Assembly: GCF_009936235.1 (NCBI RefSeq)
Contig: NZ_AP022314.1
Span: forward strand, 1,860,001-1,924,000
Direction: 5' to 3'
Source: Mycobacterium xenopi
Lineage (GTDB): Bacteria > Actinomycetota > Actinomycetes > Mycobacteriales > Mycobacteriaceae
Length of the DNA stretch: 64,000 nt
Below, in pieces: positions 50,106 through 58,841 of the stretch. The notes beneath the pieces are model-generated. The model saw nothing but the letters and a program-made list of their open reading frames with translations, did no database searches and had not been told where the DNA came from. A program made the translations under genes and the position numbers. Every line of letters starts with the position of its first letter. Position 1 is the stretch's first letter.

Positions 50106-50534
50106 ATGCGAATTCGGGACGTGTTGCGGAACAAGGGCGCGGCGGTCGTGACCATCAATCCCGATGCCACGGTCACCGAGCTGCTCGCCGGATTAGCCGA
50201 GCACAATATCGGCGCCATGGTGGTAGTCGGACCAGATGGGCTGGAAGGGATCGTGTCCGAACGTGACGTCGTGCGCGAGCTGCACAACCACGGTTCTCGC
50301 GTGCTCGCTTGGCCGGTGTCGAAGATCATGACGTCGGTGGTGGCCACCTGCACCAAGTCCGACACGGTCGATGCCATCAGCGCGCTGATGACCGAGAATC
50401 GGGTGCGGCACGTGCCGGTGGTCGAAAACGGGGAGCTGGTCGGCATCGTCAGCATCGGCGACGTCGTCAAGACCCGCATCGACGAGCTGGAAGCCGAGCA
50501 CGCGCAGCTGCAGTCCTACATCACCCAGGGCTAA
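50106..50534 (+). CDS. tandem CBS-domain protein (Rv2406c-like)
   Basis: A 142-aa protein made of two CBS domains. The first is about residues 5-62 (VTINPDATVTELLAGLAEHNIGAMVVVGPDGLEGIVSERDVVREL). The second is about 75-130 (VATCTKSDTVDAISALMTENRVRHVPVVENGELVGIVSIGDVV). Stand-alone CBS pairs bind adenosine nucleotides or other ligands as sensors. ATG 50106 follows GGGAGGCGCT. It has the same length as Rv2406c. Confidence 0.92.
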   Translation: MRIRDVLRNKGAAVVTINPDATVTELLAGLAEHNIGAMVVVGPDGLEGIVSERDVVRELHNHGSRVLAWPVSKIMTSVVATCTKSDTVDAISALMTENRVRHVPVVENGELVGIVSIGDVVKTRIDELEAEHAQLQSYITQG

Positions 50535-50550
50535 GGGCGCCGCGGGCCGG

Positions 50551-51129
50551 TCAGCTCCACGAGTATTCGGCGCGCAGCCGCGTGGCCACGACCTCGAAGA
50601 CGTCGCGATCTAAGACCGCGCCCTCGCGGCGGATGCTCGCCTCGGGCACGTCGAGTACCCGATCGAGGCGAACCCAGCTTGGTCTGCCGGTCTCGTCCCA
50701 GCTACCGGCCCCGATCCCGACCCAGTTCGGATCGTCGGCATGGCTTTCCTGGCTGGAGAGCATCAACCCGAGCAAGGTTCGCCGGTCGCGGCCGACCACC
50801 AGGACCGGACGGTCCTTGCCTCGGGTCGGGTCGTCCTCGTAAACCACCCAGGTCCACACGATTTCGCCGGGATCGGCACGCCCGTCCAAATCCGGCGCAT
50901 AGACGAGCTTGCGGGCCCGCTGCGCGGTGGGCACACTGCGGCTGGTCACGGGCCGGCCTTCGGTGATGGCCGCAGGCGGTTGGGGGATGCTGCCGCTGAT
51001 GACGTCAAGGCCGAACTTGATACCCCGCTGGATGCCAGGCGAGTTATGCAGCTGGCGGATGAATTTCGGGGCCTCGTTGAACACGAGGTGTTCCGCCATT
51101 CGCTGCAACGTCCTCCACTGTGACGCCAT
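50551..51129 (-). CDS. PemK/MazF-fold protein (Rv2405-like)
   Basis: A 192-aa protein beginning MASQWRTLQRMAEHLVFNEA. The segment DPGEIVWTWVVYEDDPTRGKDRPVLVVGRDRRTLLGLMLSS (residues about 86-126) is the conserved PemK/MazF-like core. The N-terminal about 80 residues are an extra region not found in MazF. No antitoxin gene is adjacent on either side. It is divergent from lepA and matches Rv2405. Whether it cleaves RNA is unknown. Confidence 0.85.
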   Translation of the reverse strand: MASQWRTLQRMAEHLVFNEAPKFIRQLHNSPGIQRGIKFGLDVISGSIPQPPAAITEGRPVTSRSVPTAQRARKLVYAPDLDGRADPGEIVWTWVVYEDDPTRGKDRPVLVVGRDRRTLLGLMLSSQESHADDPNWVGIGAGSWDETGRPSWVRLDRVLDVPEASIRREGAVLDRDVFEVVATRLRAEYSWS

Positions 51130-51157
51130 GTTCGCAGGATAAGACCGCCCGCCGCGA

Positions 51158-53092
51158 TTGTGTCGTCGCGACCGCGCCTCGATACGCTGGACGTACCTGC
51201 GCATTGCGCGTAACCCGTCGTACCAGGAGATTCCCATCAGCAGCTTCGCCGACCAGACCTTCACCGCGCCGGCGCAGATTCGGAATTTCTGCATCATCGC
51301 CCACATCGACCACGGCAAATCCACGCTGGCCGACCGGATGCTGCAGCTCACCGGCGTGGTCGACGAACGCTCCATGCGTGCGCAGTACCTGGACCGGATG
51401 GACATCGAGCGTGAACGCGGCATCACCATCAAGGCGCAAAACGTGCGCCTGCCCTGGCGAATCAGCGGCGGGCCGGACGCCGGAAAAGAATACGTGCTGC
51501 ATCTGATCGATACCCCCGGCCACGTCGACTTCACCTACGAGGTGTCGCGGGCGCTGGCGGCCTGCGAAGGCGCGGTGCTGCTGGTCGACGCCGCACAGGG
51601 CATCGAGGCCCAGACGCTGGCCAACCTGTATCTGGCACTGGACCGCGACCTGGTGATCATCCCGGTGCTCAACAAGATCGACCTGCCCGCCGCCGACCCC
51701 GACCGCTACGCCGCCGAGATCGCCCACATCATCGGCTGCCAGCCCGCCGACGTGTTGCGGGTGTCCGGCAAGACCGGTGAGGGGGTGGCCCATCTGTTAG
51801 ACGAGGTGGTCCGGCAGGTGCCGCCGCCCCGGGGCGACGCCGACGCCCCGACGCGGGCGATGATCTTCGACTCCGTCTACGACACCTACCGCGGCGTGGT
51901 CACCTACGTGCGGGTGGTCGACGGCAAGATCACCCCGCGCGAGCGGATCGCGATGATGTCCACCGGCGCCACCCACGAACTGCTCGAGGTGGGCATCGTC
52001 TCCCCGGAACCCAAGCCCACCGCCGGACTCGGGGTCGGGGAGGTGGGGTATCTGATCACCGGCGTGAAGGACGTTCGCCAGTCCAAGGTCGGCGACACCG
52101 TCACCACCGCGCGCCACGGCGCGACCGAACCGCTGACCGGTTACCGCGAACCCAAACCGATGGTGTATTCGGGCCTGTATCCGGTCGACGGCTCGGAGTA
52201 CCCCGCGTTGCGCGATGCGCTGGACCGGCTACAGCTCAACGACGCCGCGCTCACCTACGAACCGGAAACCTCGGTGGCGCTCGGTTTCGGATTCCGCTGC
52301 GGCTTTTTGGGATTGCTGCACATGGAGATCACCCGCGAGCGGCTGGAACGCGAATTCGACCTCGACCTGATCTCGACCTCGCCCAACGTCGTCTACCGGG
52401 TGGTCAAAGACGACGGGACGGAAGTCCAAGTGACCAATCCGTCGGATTGGCCGTCGGGCAAGATCCGCACCGTCTACGAGCCCGTCGTGAAGATCACCAT
52501 CATCGCGCCCAGCGAATTCATCGGCACGATCATGGAGCTGTGCCAGTCGCGCCGCGGAGAACTGGGCGGCATGGACTATCTGTCCCCGGAACGTGTCGAG
52601 CTGCGCTATCGCATGCCCCTGGGCGAGATCATCTTCGACTTCTTCGACGCGCTGAAGTCACGCACCCGCGGCTACGCCAGCCTGGACTACGAAGAGGCCG
52701 GCGAGCAGGAAGCCGAGCTGGTCAAGGTCGACATCCTGTTGCAGGGCGAGCCGGTCGACGCGTTCAGCGCGATCGTGCACAAGGACGCCGCGGCCGGCTA
52801 CGGGCACAGGATGACCGCCAAGCTCAAAGAACTCATTCCCCGTCAGCAGTTCGAGGTGCCGGTGCAGGCGGCGATCGGCTCGAAAATCATTACGCGAGAA
52901 AATATTCGGGCGATACGCAAAGATGTGCTGTCCAAATGCTACGGCGGTGACATCACTCGCAAACGCAAACTGCTGGAAAGGCAGAAGGAAGGCAAGAAGC
53001 GGATGAAGACCATCGGACGGGTCGACGTGCCGCAGGAGGCGTTCGTGGCGGCACTGTCGACCGACGTCGGCGGTGACAAAACCAAGAAGTAG
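51158..53092 (+). CDS. lepA: elongation factor 4 (LepA)
   Basis: A ribosomal back-translocase/stress factor, about 644 aa. GTPase motifs are IAHIDHGKSTLADRML (P-loop), RGITIK (switch I), DTPGHVDF and NKIDLPAADP. The C-terminal LepA-specific domain includes NIRAIRKDVLSKCYGGDITRKRKLLERQKEGKKRMK. The start TTG 51158 is uncertain: TACGCT at 51183-51188 looks like a -10 inside the predicted N-terminus, and AGGAG (51225-51229) precedes an ATT/ATC region with no standard start. The true protein may begin near EIPISSFADQTF. Confidence 0.93.
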   Translation: MCRRDRASIRWTYLRIARNPSYQEIPISSFADQTFTAPAQIRNFCIIAHIDHGKSTLADRMLQLTGVVDERSMRAQYLDRMDIERERGITIKAQNVRLPWRISGGPDAGKEYVLHLIDTPGHVDFTYEVSRALAACEGAVLLVDAAQGIEAQTLANLYLALDRDLVIIPVLNKIDLPAADPDRYAAEIAHIIGCQPADVLRVSGKTGEGVAHLLDEVVRQVPPPRGDADAPTRAMIFDSVYDTYRGVVTYVRVVDGKITPRERIAMMSTGATHELLEVGIVSPEPKPTAGLGVGEVGYLITGVKDVRQSKVGDTVTTARHGATEPLTGYREPKPMVYSGLYPVDGSEYPALRDALDRLQLNDAALTYEPETSVALGFGFRCGFLGLLHMEITRERLEREFDLDLISTSPNVVYRVVKDDGTEVQVTNPSDWPSGKIRTVYEPVVKITIIAPSEFIGTIMELCQSRRGELGGMDYLSPERVELRYRMPLGEIIFDFFDALKSRTRGYASLDYEEAGEQEAELVKVDILLQGEPVDAFSAIVHKDAAAGYGHRMTAKLKELIPRQQFEVPVQAAIGSKIITRENIRAIRKDVLSKCYGGDITRKRKLLERQKEGKKRMKTIGRVDVPQEAFVAALSTDVGGDKTKK

Positions 53093-53187
53093 CGATCCCC
53101 GGGGAGCAGCGCGCGTCGACTTGACGGGTCGAACGAAATCCGTTACAAGACTCGAACTGCTGTGCACGCGAGAGGGGCACCACGCGC

Positions 53188-53915
53188 ATGCATAACGTCC
53201 GCAGCATCGGGACGATTGTGACGTGTCTGCTGGCCGCGCTGCTCGGCGCGGGCTGCAGCGTCGTCGTCGGCGGCGCCGGACGACCGGTGGCCGGGATAGC
53301 ACCGCGCCCGGTCACCGGGGTGACGATCGAGCAGGCGTTGCTGGGCACCGCTGAGCTGGAAAAACTGCTCGACCAGTCGGTAAGGGCTCTGCAGCCGCCC
53401 CGCTACGGGGCGCGACCAAGTTGTTTCGCACCCTGGTGCCGGGCCCCAACGATTGTCTAGGGGTGCTGGCCGAAATGCAGTCGAGCAGCTACCGATCCGC
53501 CGACGTCCGCGACGTGGTCTGGGAGAGCTGGCTGGACGGGCGCAGCGCTTTCGCTGGCGTGGTCGCGGTCGACGAAGGCGTGGTCGCGTTGCCGACGGCC
53601 GCCGAGGCCGACGCGCTGTTCGCGACGTTCGCCGAGCAGTGGAGCCGCTGCGACGGCAAAGCCGCAACCTACCGCGACCAGACGTACCGGATCACCGACG
53701 TGCGCGTTGCCGACTCGGTGCTCGCGGCCACTCTGCAAACTTCGCCCAGCCCGATCGCACGGGCCATCGGGGTTCGGGTGAACTGCCTCGTCGAGGTCAA
53801 GGTTCCGTTTTCTGCCGACGTTCGCTCGACCCCGGACCCGGCCCCGGGCGACCCGGAAACCCGGGCCATCGCCATTGCGCGGCGGATGATGGACAAGATC
53901 AGCGACCTGAGCTGA
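53188..53915 (+). pseudogene. lppR: sensor-domain lipoprotein (LppR-like), single frameshift
   Basis: The N-terminus is a lipoprotein signal: MHNVRSIGTIVTCLLAALLGAGCSVVVGG with the lipobox LLGAGC giving the acylated Cys. The first frame continues to LLGTAELEKLLDQSV and PPRYG. The second frame resumes with ATKLFRTLVPGPNDCLGVLAEMQSSSYRSADVR, the mycobacterial PknH-like sensor domain with its two conserved Cys positions, and ends ALARRMMDKISDL-like at 53915. Adding one base in the G run at 53407-53410 joins the halves (PPRYGGATKLF). The restored length is about 240 aa. It matches Rv2403c by position. Confidence 0.75.
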
Positions 53916-53927
53916 CGCGGCCGGGCG

Positions 53928-55967
53928 CTACATGGGTGCGTTGGCCGGCTGGAAAACCCCGGTGCCGTCGGCTTCTTCTTCGGCGCGGATCACGTGCACT
54001 ACCGCGTTGATCAACGCCAGGTGGGTGAACGCCTGCGGGAAGTTGCCCAGATGACGGCCGGTGCGCGGCTCGAGCTCCTCGGCGTAGAGGTACAGCGGGC
54101 TGGCAAACGACAACAGCCGCTCGCACAAATGCTTGGCGCGGCTGACTTCCCCGATCTCGACCAGCGCCGACACCAGCCAGAACGAGCAGATGGTGAAGGT
54201 GCCCTCAAGCCCGGTGAGCCCGTCGTCGGTCTCCTCAACGCGGTAGCGCAACACCAAGCCCTGTTCGGTGAGTTCGTCGGCGATGGCCAGCACGGTGTTG
54301 CGCACCCGGGGGTCATCGGGGGGCAAAAACCGGGTGAGCACCACCATGAGCAGCGACGCATCCAGCGCGTCGGCGCCGTAGTGCTGGGTGAACACGCCCT
54401 TGGCATTGACCCCGTGCTGGAGGATGTCGGCCTTGATCTCTTCGGCGATCACCCGCCACTTCTGCGCGTAGGCCTTCTCGCCCTGCCGCTCGGCCAGCTT
54501 GGCGCCCCGGTCCAGCGCCACCCAGCACATCACCTTCGACGAGGTGAAATGCTTGGGTTCGCCGCGCACCTCCCAGATGCCGCGGTCGGGCTCGCGCCAG
54601 TGCGCCGCCGCCTCTTCGACCTGCTTTTTGAGCACCGGCCACAGTGTCTCGGGGACCTGCTCACGCGAGCGTGCGTGCAAGTAGAACGAGTCCAGGATCG
54701 CACCCCAGATGTCGTGTTGGTTTTGCTTGTAGGCGCCGTTTCCGATCCGGACCGGGCGGGCGTGGTCGTATCCGGACAGATGGGGCAGCTCTTGTTCCTC
54801 GAGGATGCGTTCGCCGCCGACGCCGTACATCACCTGCAACGGATGGCGTTCTCCATTGTTGGCGCCCGAAACGTCGGCGATGAACGAGAAGAAATCGTCG
54901 GCCTCACGATCCAGGCCCAGGGTGTAAAGCCCCCACAACGCGAACGTCGAATCGCGAATCCACGCGTAGCGGTAGTCCCAATTGCGCTCGCCCTGCGGGG
55001 TTTCCGGAAGCGAGGTGGTGCTTGCCGCCAGCAGCGCGCCGGTGGGCGAGTAGGTCAAGCCCTTCAACGTAAGCGCACTGCGCTGCAGATACGCCCGCCA
55101 CGGGTGGTCGGGGAAGTTGCCGATGTTGATCCACTGCCGCCAGCATTCCGTGGTCTGCCACATCTTGTCGGCGGCCTCCGCGTATGTCTGCGGGGCGGGG
55201 TGTTTGGACCAGCTCAAGGCGACGAACACGTCGTCACCCTCTTTGAGCCGGGTGCGTGCCCGCGCTTCGCGGCCCTCCAGCCCGATGCGCAAATTGGTAG
55301 TCAGCCGAAGCGTCGGATGAGCATCGGGATCCGTTTTGGCGCTGGCGACGGCCTCACCGTAGGCGTCGGCCGAATATTCCCACGTCGCGCTGATGCGGTG
55401 GTAGTCGAACGCCGGCTCGCAGCTCATCATCAGCTCGGCGGTGCCGCTGACACAGCGCACGGTGCGCAGCAGGATATGCTCGGCGTCCCAGTCCATCGGC
55501 GTGCGGCGATGGGTGCGCGATCGCCGATCGATGTCGTGCCACGGCCCCATCACCAGCGCGTCACGCACAATCAGCCAGCCGGTGTGGGTTTGCCAGGTGG
55601 TCTCCATGATCAGGCTGCCGGGCAGATAGCGCCGCGCCGAAGGCACCGACACCCCATAGGGGCCGAGCCGGAAATGGCCGGCGTTACGGTCCAGGATCGC
55701 GCCGAACACGCTCGGCGAGTCCGGCCTCGGCACGCACAGCCATTCCACCGAGCCCGCCGGCGAGATCAGGCACGTCGTTTCGCAGTCGGACAAAAACGCG
55801 TAGTCGGCGATCGGCGGGAACGGGTTGCGCAGCGATCCGCCCGCCGTGACCGGTACCGGCGACGTGACGGTGAGGGGCGCGACGAAGGTCTGGTCAGCGG
55901 CCTCGTCGGCGGACTCGGCGTGCAGGACCATGCCGATATCATCATCTGCCGGGCAGCCGGCGTCCAC
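53928..55967 (-). CDS. trehalase (GH15-family glycoside hydrolase)
   Basis: A 679-aa GH15 enzyme hydrolysing trehalose to glucose, matching Rv2402, the described mycobacterial trehalase. An N-terminal super-beta-sandwich (about 40-280: PIADYAFLSDCETTCLISPAGSVEWLCVPRPDSPS) precedes an alpha/alpha-barrel. Catalytic-site signatures are GERNWDYRYAWIRDSTFALW and GLTGLEGTFTICSFWLVSAL. GTG 55967 is the start. It is convergent with the lppR-like gene and 15 bp after the FAD monooxygenase gene. Mycobacterial trehalases of this kind need phosphate and Mg. Confidence 0.92.
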   Translation of the reverse strand: MDAGCPADDDIGMVLHAESADEAADQTFVAPLTVTSPVPVTAGGSLRNPFPPIADYAFLSDCETTCLISPAGSVEWLCVPRPDSPSVFGAILDRNAGHFRLGPYGVSVPSARRYLPGSLIMETTWQTHTGWLIVRDALVMGPWHDIDRRSRTHRRTPMDWDAEHILLRTVRCVSGTAELMMSCEPAFDYHRISATWEYSADAYGEAVASAKTDPDAHPTLRLTTNLRIGLEGREARARTRLKEGDDVFVALSWSKHPAPQTYAEAADKMWQTTECWRQWINIGNFPDHPWRAYLQRSALTLKGLTYSPTGALLAASTTSLPETPQGERNWDYRYAWIRDSTFALWGLYTLGLDREADDFFSFIADVSGANNGERHPLQVMYGVGGERILEEQELPHLSGYDHARPVRIGNGAYKQNQHDIWGAILDSFYLHARSREQVPETLWPVLKKQVEEAAAHWREPDRGIWEVRGEPKHFTSSKVMCWVALDRGAKLAERQGEKAYAQKWRVIAEEIKADILQHGVNAKGVFTQHYGADALDASLLMVVLTRFLPPDDPRVRNTVLAIADELTEQGLVLRYRVEETDDGLTGLEGTFTICSFWLVSALVEIGEVSRAKHLCERLLSFASPLYLYAEELEPRTGRHLGNFPQAFTHLALINAVVHVIRAEEEADGTGVFQPANAPM

Positions 55968-55982
55968 TTGCCGCGGGGTGTG

Positions 55983-57203
55983 TCAGCGCTTGGCAAAAGC
56001 CGGGGCGTGTTCGGGGCGGATGCCCACCCCGACGAGAAAGGCTGGCAGCGCCGAAAGCCACGGCAGCCGATCGACCAGGCTGAGCACCGCCGACTGGGTG
56101 GGGTCCTCACCGCGAAGGATCGGGTCGACCACTTGCCGGTGAACCACCCGCTGCATCGTTTGGGTCACGGCGGTGGGCAACGCGCGGCGGCGGCGGACTG
56201 CGGCGAGGTCGCGGGCGGTCACCCGGTGCCGCCGCAGCGGGCCGGCCAGCAATGTCGCTGCGGCGACGGCGTCCTGGACCGCGAGATTGATGCCGACACC
56301 TCCCGCCGGCGACATCGCATGTGCGGCATCACCGATGCACAGCAGCCCGTCGGTGTGCCACCGACGCAGCCGATTGATCCGCACGTCGAGGTGCTTGACG
56401 TCGTCCATGGACGTCAGCGCGTCCACCGACTCGGCCGCTTCGGGCACCAGCTCGGCGACGTCGCGGCGGAACGCTTCGATACCTCGTGCACGCAACTGGG
56501 GGTCGGCGCCCTTGGGCCCGAGGTAAGCGATCTGGAAATAGCCCTGCCGGGGAATCAGCAGGAGCGCCTTGCCGTGGCCGATGCGGGGCAGCAAGGAAAA
56601 CTGCGCCGACCGCTGGTGGGGTAACCGAAACCACCACACGTCGAAGCGCACCGGATATTCGCGTCCCGGCAGCGCGGCCTCTCGCCGGACGACCGACCAT
56701 CGGCCGTCACATCCCACGGTCAACTCGGCGCTCAGTTCACCGGCTCCGCCGGGCCCCTGGTAACGCACCCCGGCAACCCGGCCGCCCTCCCGCAGCAAAC
56801 CGGTGGCTTCGGTGCGCATCCGTAACGTGAACGTCGGCTCGGTCTGCGCGGCTTCGGCAAGCAGGTTCAGCAGGTCCCACTGCGGCACCATCGCGATGAA
56901 GGGGTGGGGTTGGCGCAGCCGTTCGAAGTCGACGTAGGTCACCGTGCGCCCCCGTGATACCACCGTCGCGTTGCGGACCTCGCTGTAGGGCAAGGCCGCG
57001 AAGCGCTCCCAGAGCCCCAGCTCGTCGAGCAGCCGCAGCGTGGGCGGGTGCACGGTGTCACCGCGGAAGTCGCGCAGGAAGTCACCGTGCTTCTCCAGCA
57101 ACGTGACCTCGACGCCCGCGCGGGCCAAGAGCAGCCCGAGCACCACTCCGGCCGGGCCGCCACCGACGATCGCGCAGGTGGTTTCTTCGCGCATTGGGGA
57201 CAT
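55983..57203 (-). CDS. FAD-dependent monooxygenase (PheA/TfdB class)
   Basis: A 406-aa class A flavoprotein. The Rossmann motif is AIVGGGPAGVVLGLLLARAGVEVTLLEKH, and the second FAD motif with the Asp is LLCIGDAAHAMSPAGGVGINLAVQDAVAAA. NADPH-linked hydroxylation of an aromatic or polyketide substrate is inferred from the family. ATG 57203 begins MSPMREETTCAIVGG. The gene is divergent from the two small membrane proteins. M. tuberculosis has no counterpart at this position that I recall, so this looks like an accessory gene. Confidence 0.88.
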   Translation of the reverse strand: MSPMREETTCAIVGGGPAGVVLGLLLARAGVEVTLLEKHGDFLRDFRGDTVHPPTLRLLDELGLWERFAALPYSEVRNATVVSRGRTVTYVDFERLRQPHPFIAMVPQWDLLNLLAEAAQTEPTFTLRMRTEATGLLREGGRVAGVRYQGPGGAGELSAELTVGCDGRWSVVRREAALPGREYPVRFDVWWFRLPHQRSAQFSLLPRIGHGKALLLIPRQGYFQIAYLGPKGADPQLRARGIEAFRRDVAELVPEAAESVDALTSMDDVKHLDVRINRLRRWHTDGLLCIGDAAHAMSPAGGVGINLAVQDAVAAATLLAGPLRRHRVTARDLAAVRRRRALPTAVTQTMQRVVHRQVVDPILRGEDPTQSAVLSLVDRLPWLSALPAFLVGVGIRPEHAPAFAKR

Positions 57204-57245
57204 CCGCTGAGGTTACGTTGGTTGTCCGACGTCGCGGCGAATAGG

Positions 57246-57446
57246 GTGAGCTCGGTGGACGGGTTCCTGAGTTGGTGGGACGGCGTCGAGCTGTGGTTGT
57301 CCGGGCTCGGCTTCGTGCTGCAGACCATCGTGGTGATGCCCGTCGTGCTGGCGCTGGCCTACCTCATCGCGGTGGTGCTGGACGGGGTTTTGGGTCGAGG
57401 CATCCGGCTGATGCGTCGGGTCCGCCATGACGGGGATTCCCGATGA
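57246..57446 (+). CDS. small membrane protein (Rv2401A-like)
   Basis: A 66-aa protein starting at GTG 57246, with VSSVDGFLSWWDGVELWLSG as an amphipathic start and one long hydrophobic helix (FVLQTIVVMPVVLALAYLIAVVLDGVL), then a basic tail (RLMRRVRHDGDSR). It fits the small conserved membrane protein that lies upstream of subI in M. tuberculosis. Function is unknown. The stop overlaps the next small ORF by ATGA. Confidence 0.7.
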   Translation: MSSVDGFLSWWDGVELWLSGLGFVLQTIVVMPVVLALAYLIAVVLDGVLGRGIRLMRRVRHDGDSR

Positions 57447-57538
57447 TCGGCAAAACCGGGATGCCGCGTTCGCATGTGACCTTGGTGCTGGTCGTGTTGG
57501 TGGTGCTGGTGATCGTCACCTGGTTGCTGACGCGCTGA
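57443..57538 (+). CDS. 31-residue single-span membrane peptide
   Basis: ATG 57443 overlaps the preceding stop by ATGA, so it is probably cotranslated. The peptide has a short basic N-terminus and a run of leucine and valine (VTLVLVVLVVLVIVTWLL) long enough to span a membrane, ending TR. No homolog is recognised by eye. Its coupling and hydrophobicity are the only support. Confidence 0.45.
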   Translation: MIGKTGMPRSHVTLVLVVLVVLVIVTWLLTR

Positions 57539-57575
57539 CACGCATCTGAACGGGCGGCGCGTGGATGCCTTCTGT

Positions 57576-57581
57576 TAGGCT
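57576..57581 (+). promoter_or_regulatory. -10 element for the leaderless cysteine-rich sORF and subI operon
   Basis: TAGGCT is followed by exactly seven bases and then ATG 57589, so the transcript should start with the start codon. TANNNT at this spacing is the common mycobacterial leaderless promoter layout. Confidence 0.6.
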
Positions 57582-57588
57582 TCGCGCC

Positions 57589-57681
57589 ATGCATACAGCG
57601 TCCGGCAACCGAGCGTGCTATATCTTGGCGCTCATTGCTGTGGGGAATTGCGCTGTGGCCGATATCCACTGTTGTCGCTGA
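57589..57681 (+). CDS. leaderless cysteine-rich sORF, candidate cysteine-responsive attenuator of subI-cysTWA
   Basis: A 30-codon ORF whose start is the predicted first base of the transcript. It has four Cys codons, two of them adjacent just before the final Arg and stop (HCCR). In mycobacteria, leaderless polycysteine sORFs of this design upstream of sulfur-assimilation genes act as cysteine-responsive attenuators: slow translation at the Cys codons when cysteine is short changes the RNA and lets the operon be expressed. Here 125 bases separate the stop from the subI ATG at 57807. This placement and composition match that model; activity is inferred. Confidence 0.75.
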   Translation: MHTASGNRACYILALIAVGNCAVADIHCCR

Positions 57682-57806
57682 CATCCCTACCCCGGCCCGC
57701 GGTCCGGCGCCGAGCCCGTGAACATCGCTGATTACTGATTCCGGACTCCGAGAAGCCTTTCCGCAACAGGGGACTCGTAATCCAAAGCCGCATGGGAAGG
57801 TCGCCA

Positions 57807-58841
57807 ATGTTCAGCAACGCCGTATGCGCCTCACGCTGGCGGCATGTTGTTGGATTCACGACTGTCGCGAGCATTGTTGTCGCGTGCCACGGCGGCGCCA
57901 GTGACGTCGTCGGGGGTGCCGCGGCCAACGCGCATACCAGCATCACCCTGGTCGCCTACTCGGCGCCAGAACCGGGGTGGAGCAAGGTAATTCCCGCATT
58001 CAATGCGTCCGAACAGGGCAGGGGCGTGCAAGTCATCACCTCGTACGGGGCATCCGGCGACCAGTCACGCGGCGTGGTCGACGGGAAGCCGGCGGATTTG
58101 GTGAACTTGTCGGTCGAACCCGATATCACCCGACTGGTCAAGGCGGGCAAGGTTTCCAAGGACTGGGACAAAGACGCCACCAAGGGCATCCCATTCGGGT
58201 CCGTGGTGACCCTGGTGGTGCGCGCGGGCAATCCCAAAAAGATCAAGGACTGGGACGATCTGCTGCGGCCCGGTGTGGAAGTCATCACCCCAAGCCCACT
58301 GAGTTCAGGGTCGGCCAAATGGAACCTGCTGGCCCCGTATGCCGCCAAAAGCGGCGGTGGCCGGAATAGCCGGGCGGGCCTCGACTTTGTCAACAAACTG
58401 GTGAGTGAACATGTGAAACTGCGGCCGGGATCGGGCCGCGAAGCCACCGATGTCTTCGTCCAGGGCAGCGGTGACGTATTGATCAGCTACGAAAACGAAG
58501 CCATCGCCACTGAGCGTCAGGGTAAGCCGATCGAGCACATCAACCCGCCGCAGACCTTCAAGATTGAAAACCCGCTGGCGGTGGTGACCACCAGCAGCCA
58601 CTTGGACACCGCGACCGCGTTCAAAAACTTCCAGTACACGGCTGAGGCGCAAAAGCTTTGGGCGCAAGCCGGTTTCCGACCAGTCGATCCCGCGGTCGCC
58701 GCGGAGGTGCGAGACCAGTTCCCGGCACCGGTCAAACTGTGGAACATCACCGACCTCGGTGGCTGGGACGTGGTCGACCCGCAGTTGTTCGACAAGACCA
58801 CCGGCAGCATCAGCAAGATCTATATGAAGGCCACGGGATGA
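57807..58841 (+). CDS. subI: sulfate-binding lipoprotein of the ABC sulfate importer
   Basis: A 344-aa periplasmic-type lipoprotein that captures sulfate or thiosulfate. ATG 57807 has GGAAGG seven bases upstream. The signal peptide (RWRHVVGFTTVASIVVAC) ends at a lipobox VVAC. Solute-binding motifs are ITLVAYSAPEPGWSKVIPAF, ASGDQSRGVVDGKPADLVNLS, and TPSPLSSGSAKWNLLAPYAA, shared with sulfate and molybdate binding proteins. Its stop overlaps cysT. It starts the subI-cysT-cysW-cysA operon, homologous to Rv2400c-Rv2397c. Confidence 0.94.
   Translation: MFSNAVCASRWRHVVGFTTVASIVVACHGGASDVVGGAAANAHTSITLVAYSAPEPGWSKVIPAFNASEQGRGVQVITSYGASGDQSRGVVDGKPADLVNLSVEPDITRLVKAGKVSKDWDKDATKGIPFGSVVTLVVRAGNPKKIKDWDDLLRPGVEVITPSPLSSGSAKWNLLAPYAAKSGGGRNSRAGLDFVNKLVSEHVKLRPGSGREATDVFVQGSGDVLISYENEAIATERQGKPIEHINPPQTFKIENPLAVVTTSSHLDTATAFKNFQYTAEAQKLWAQAGFRPVDPAVAAEVRDQFPAPVKLWNITDLGGWDVVDPQLFDKTTGSISKIYMKATG

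Noticed and set aside
53994..56624. Very long open frame (876 codons) opposite the trehalase and FAD monooxygenase genes
   Set aside because: High-GC codon bias keeps the antisense frame open; it has no motif and runs across two clear genes.
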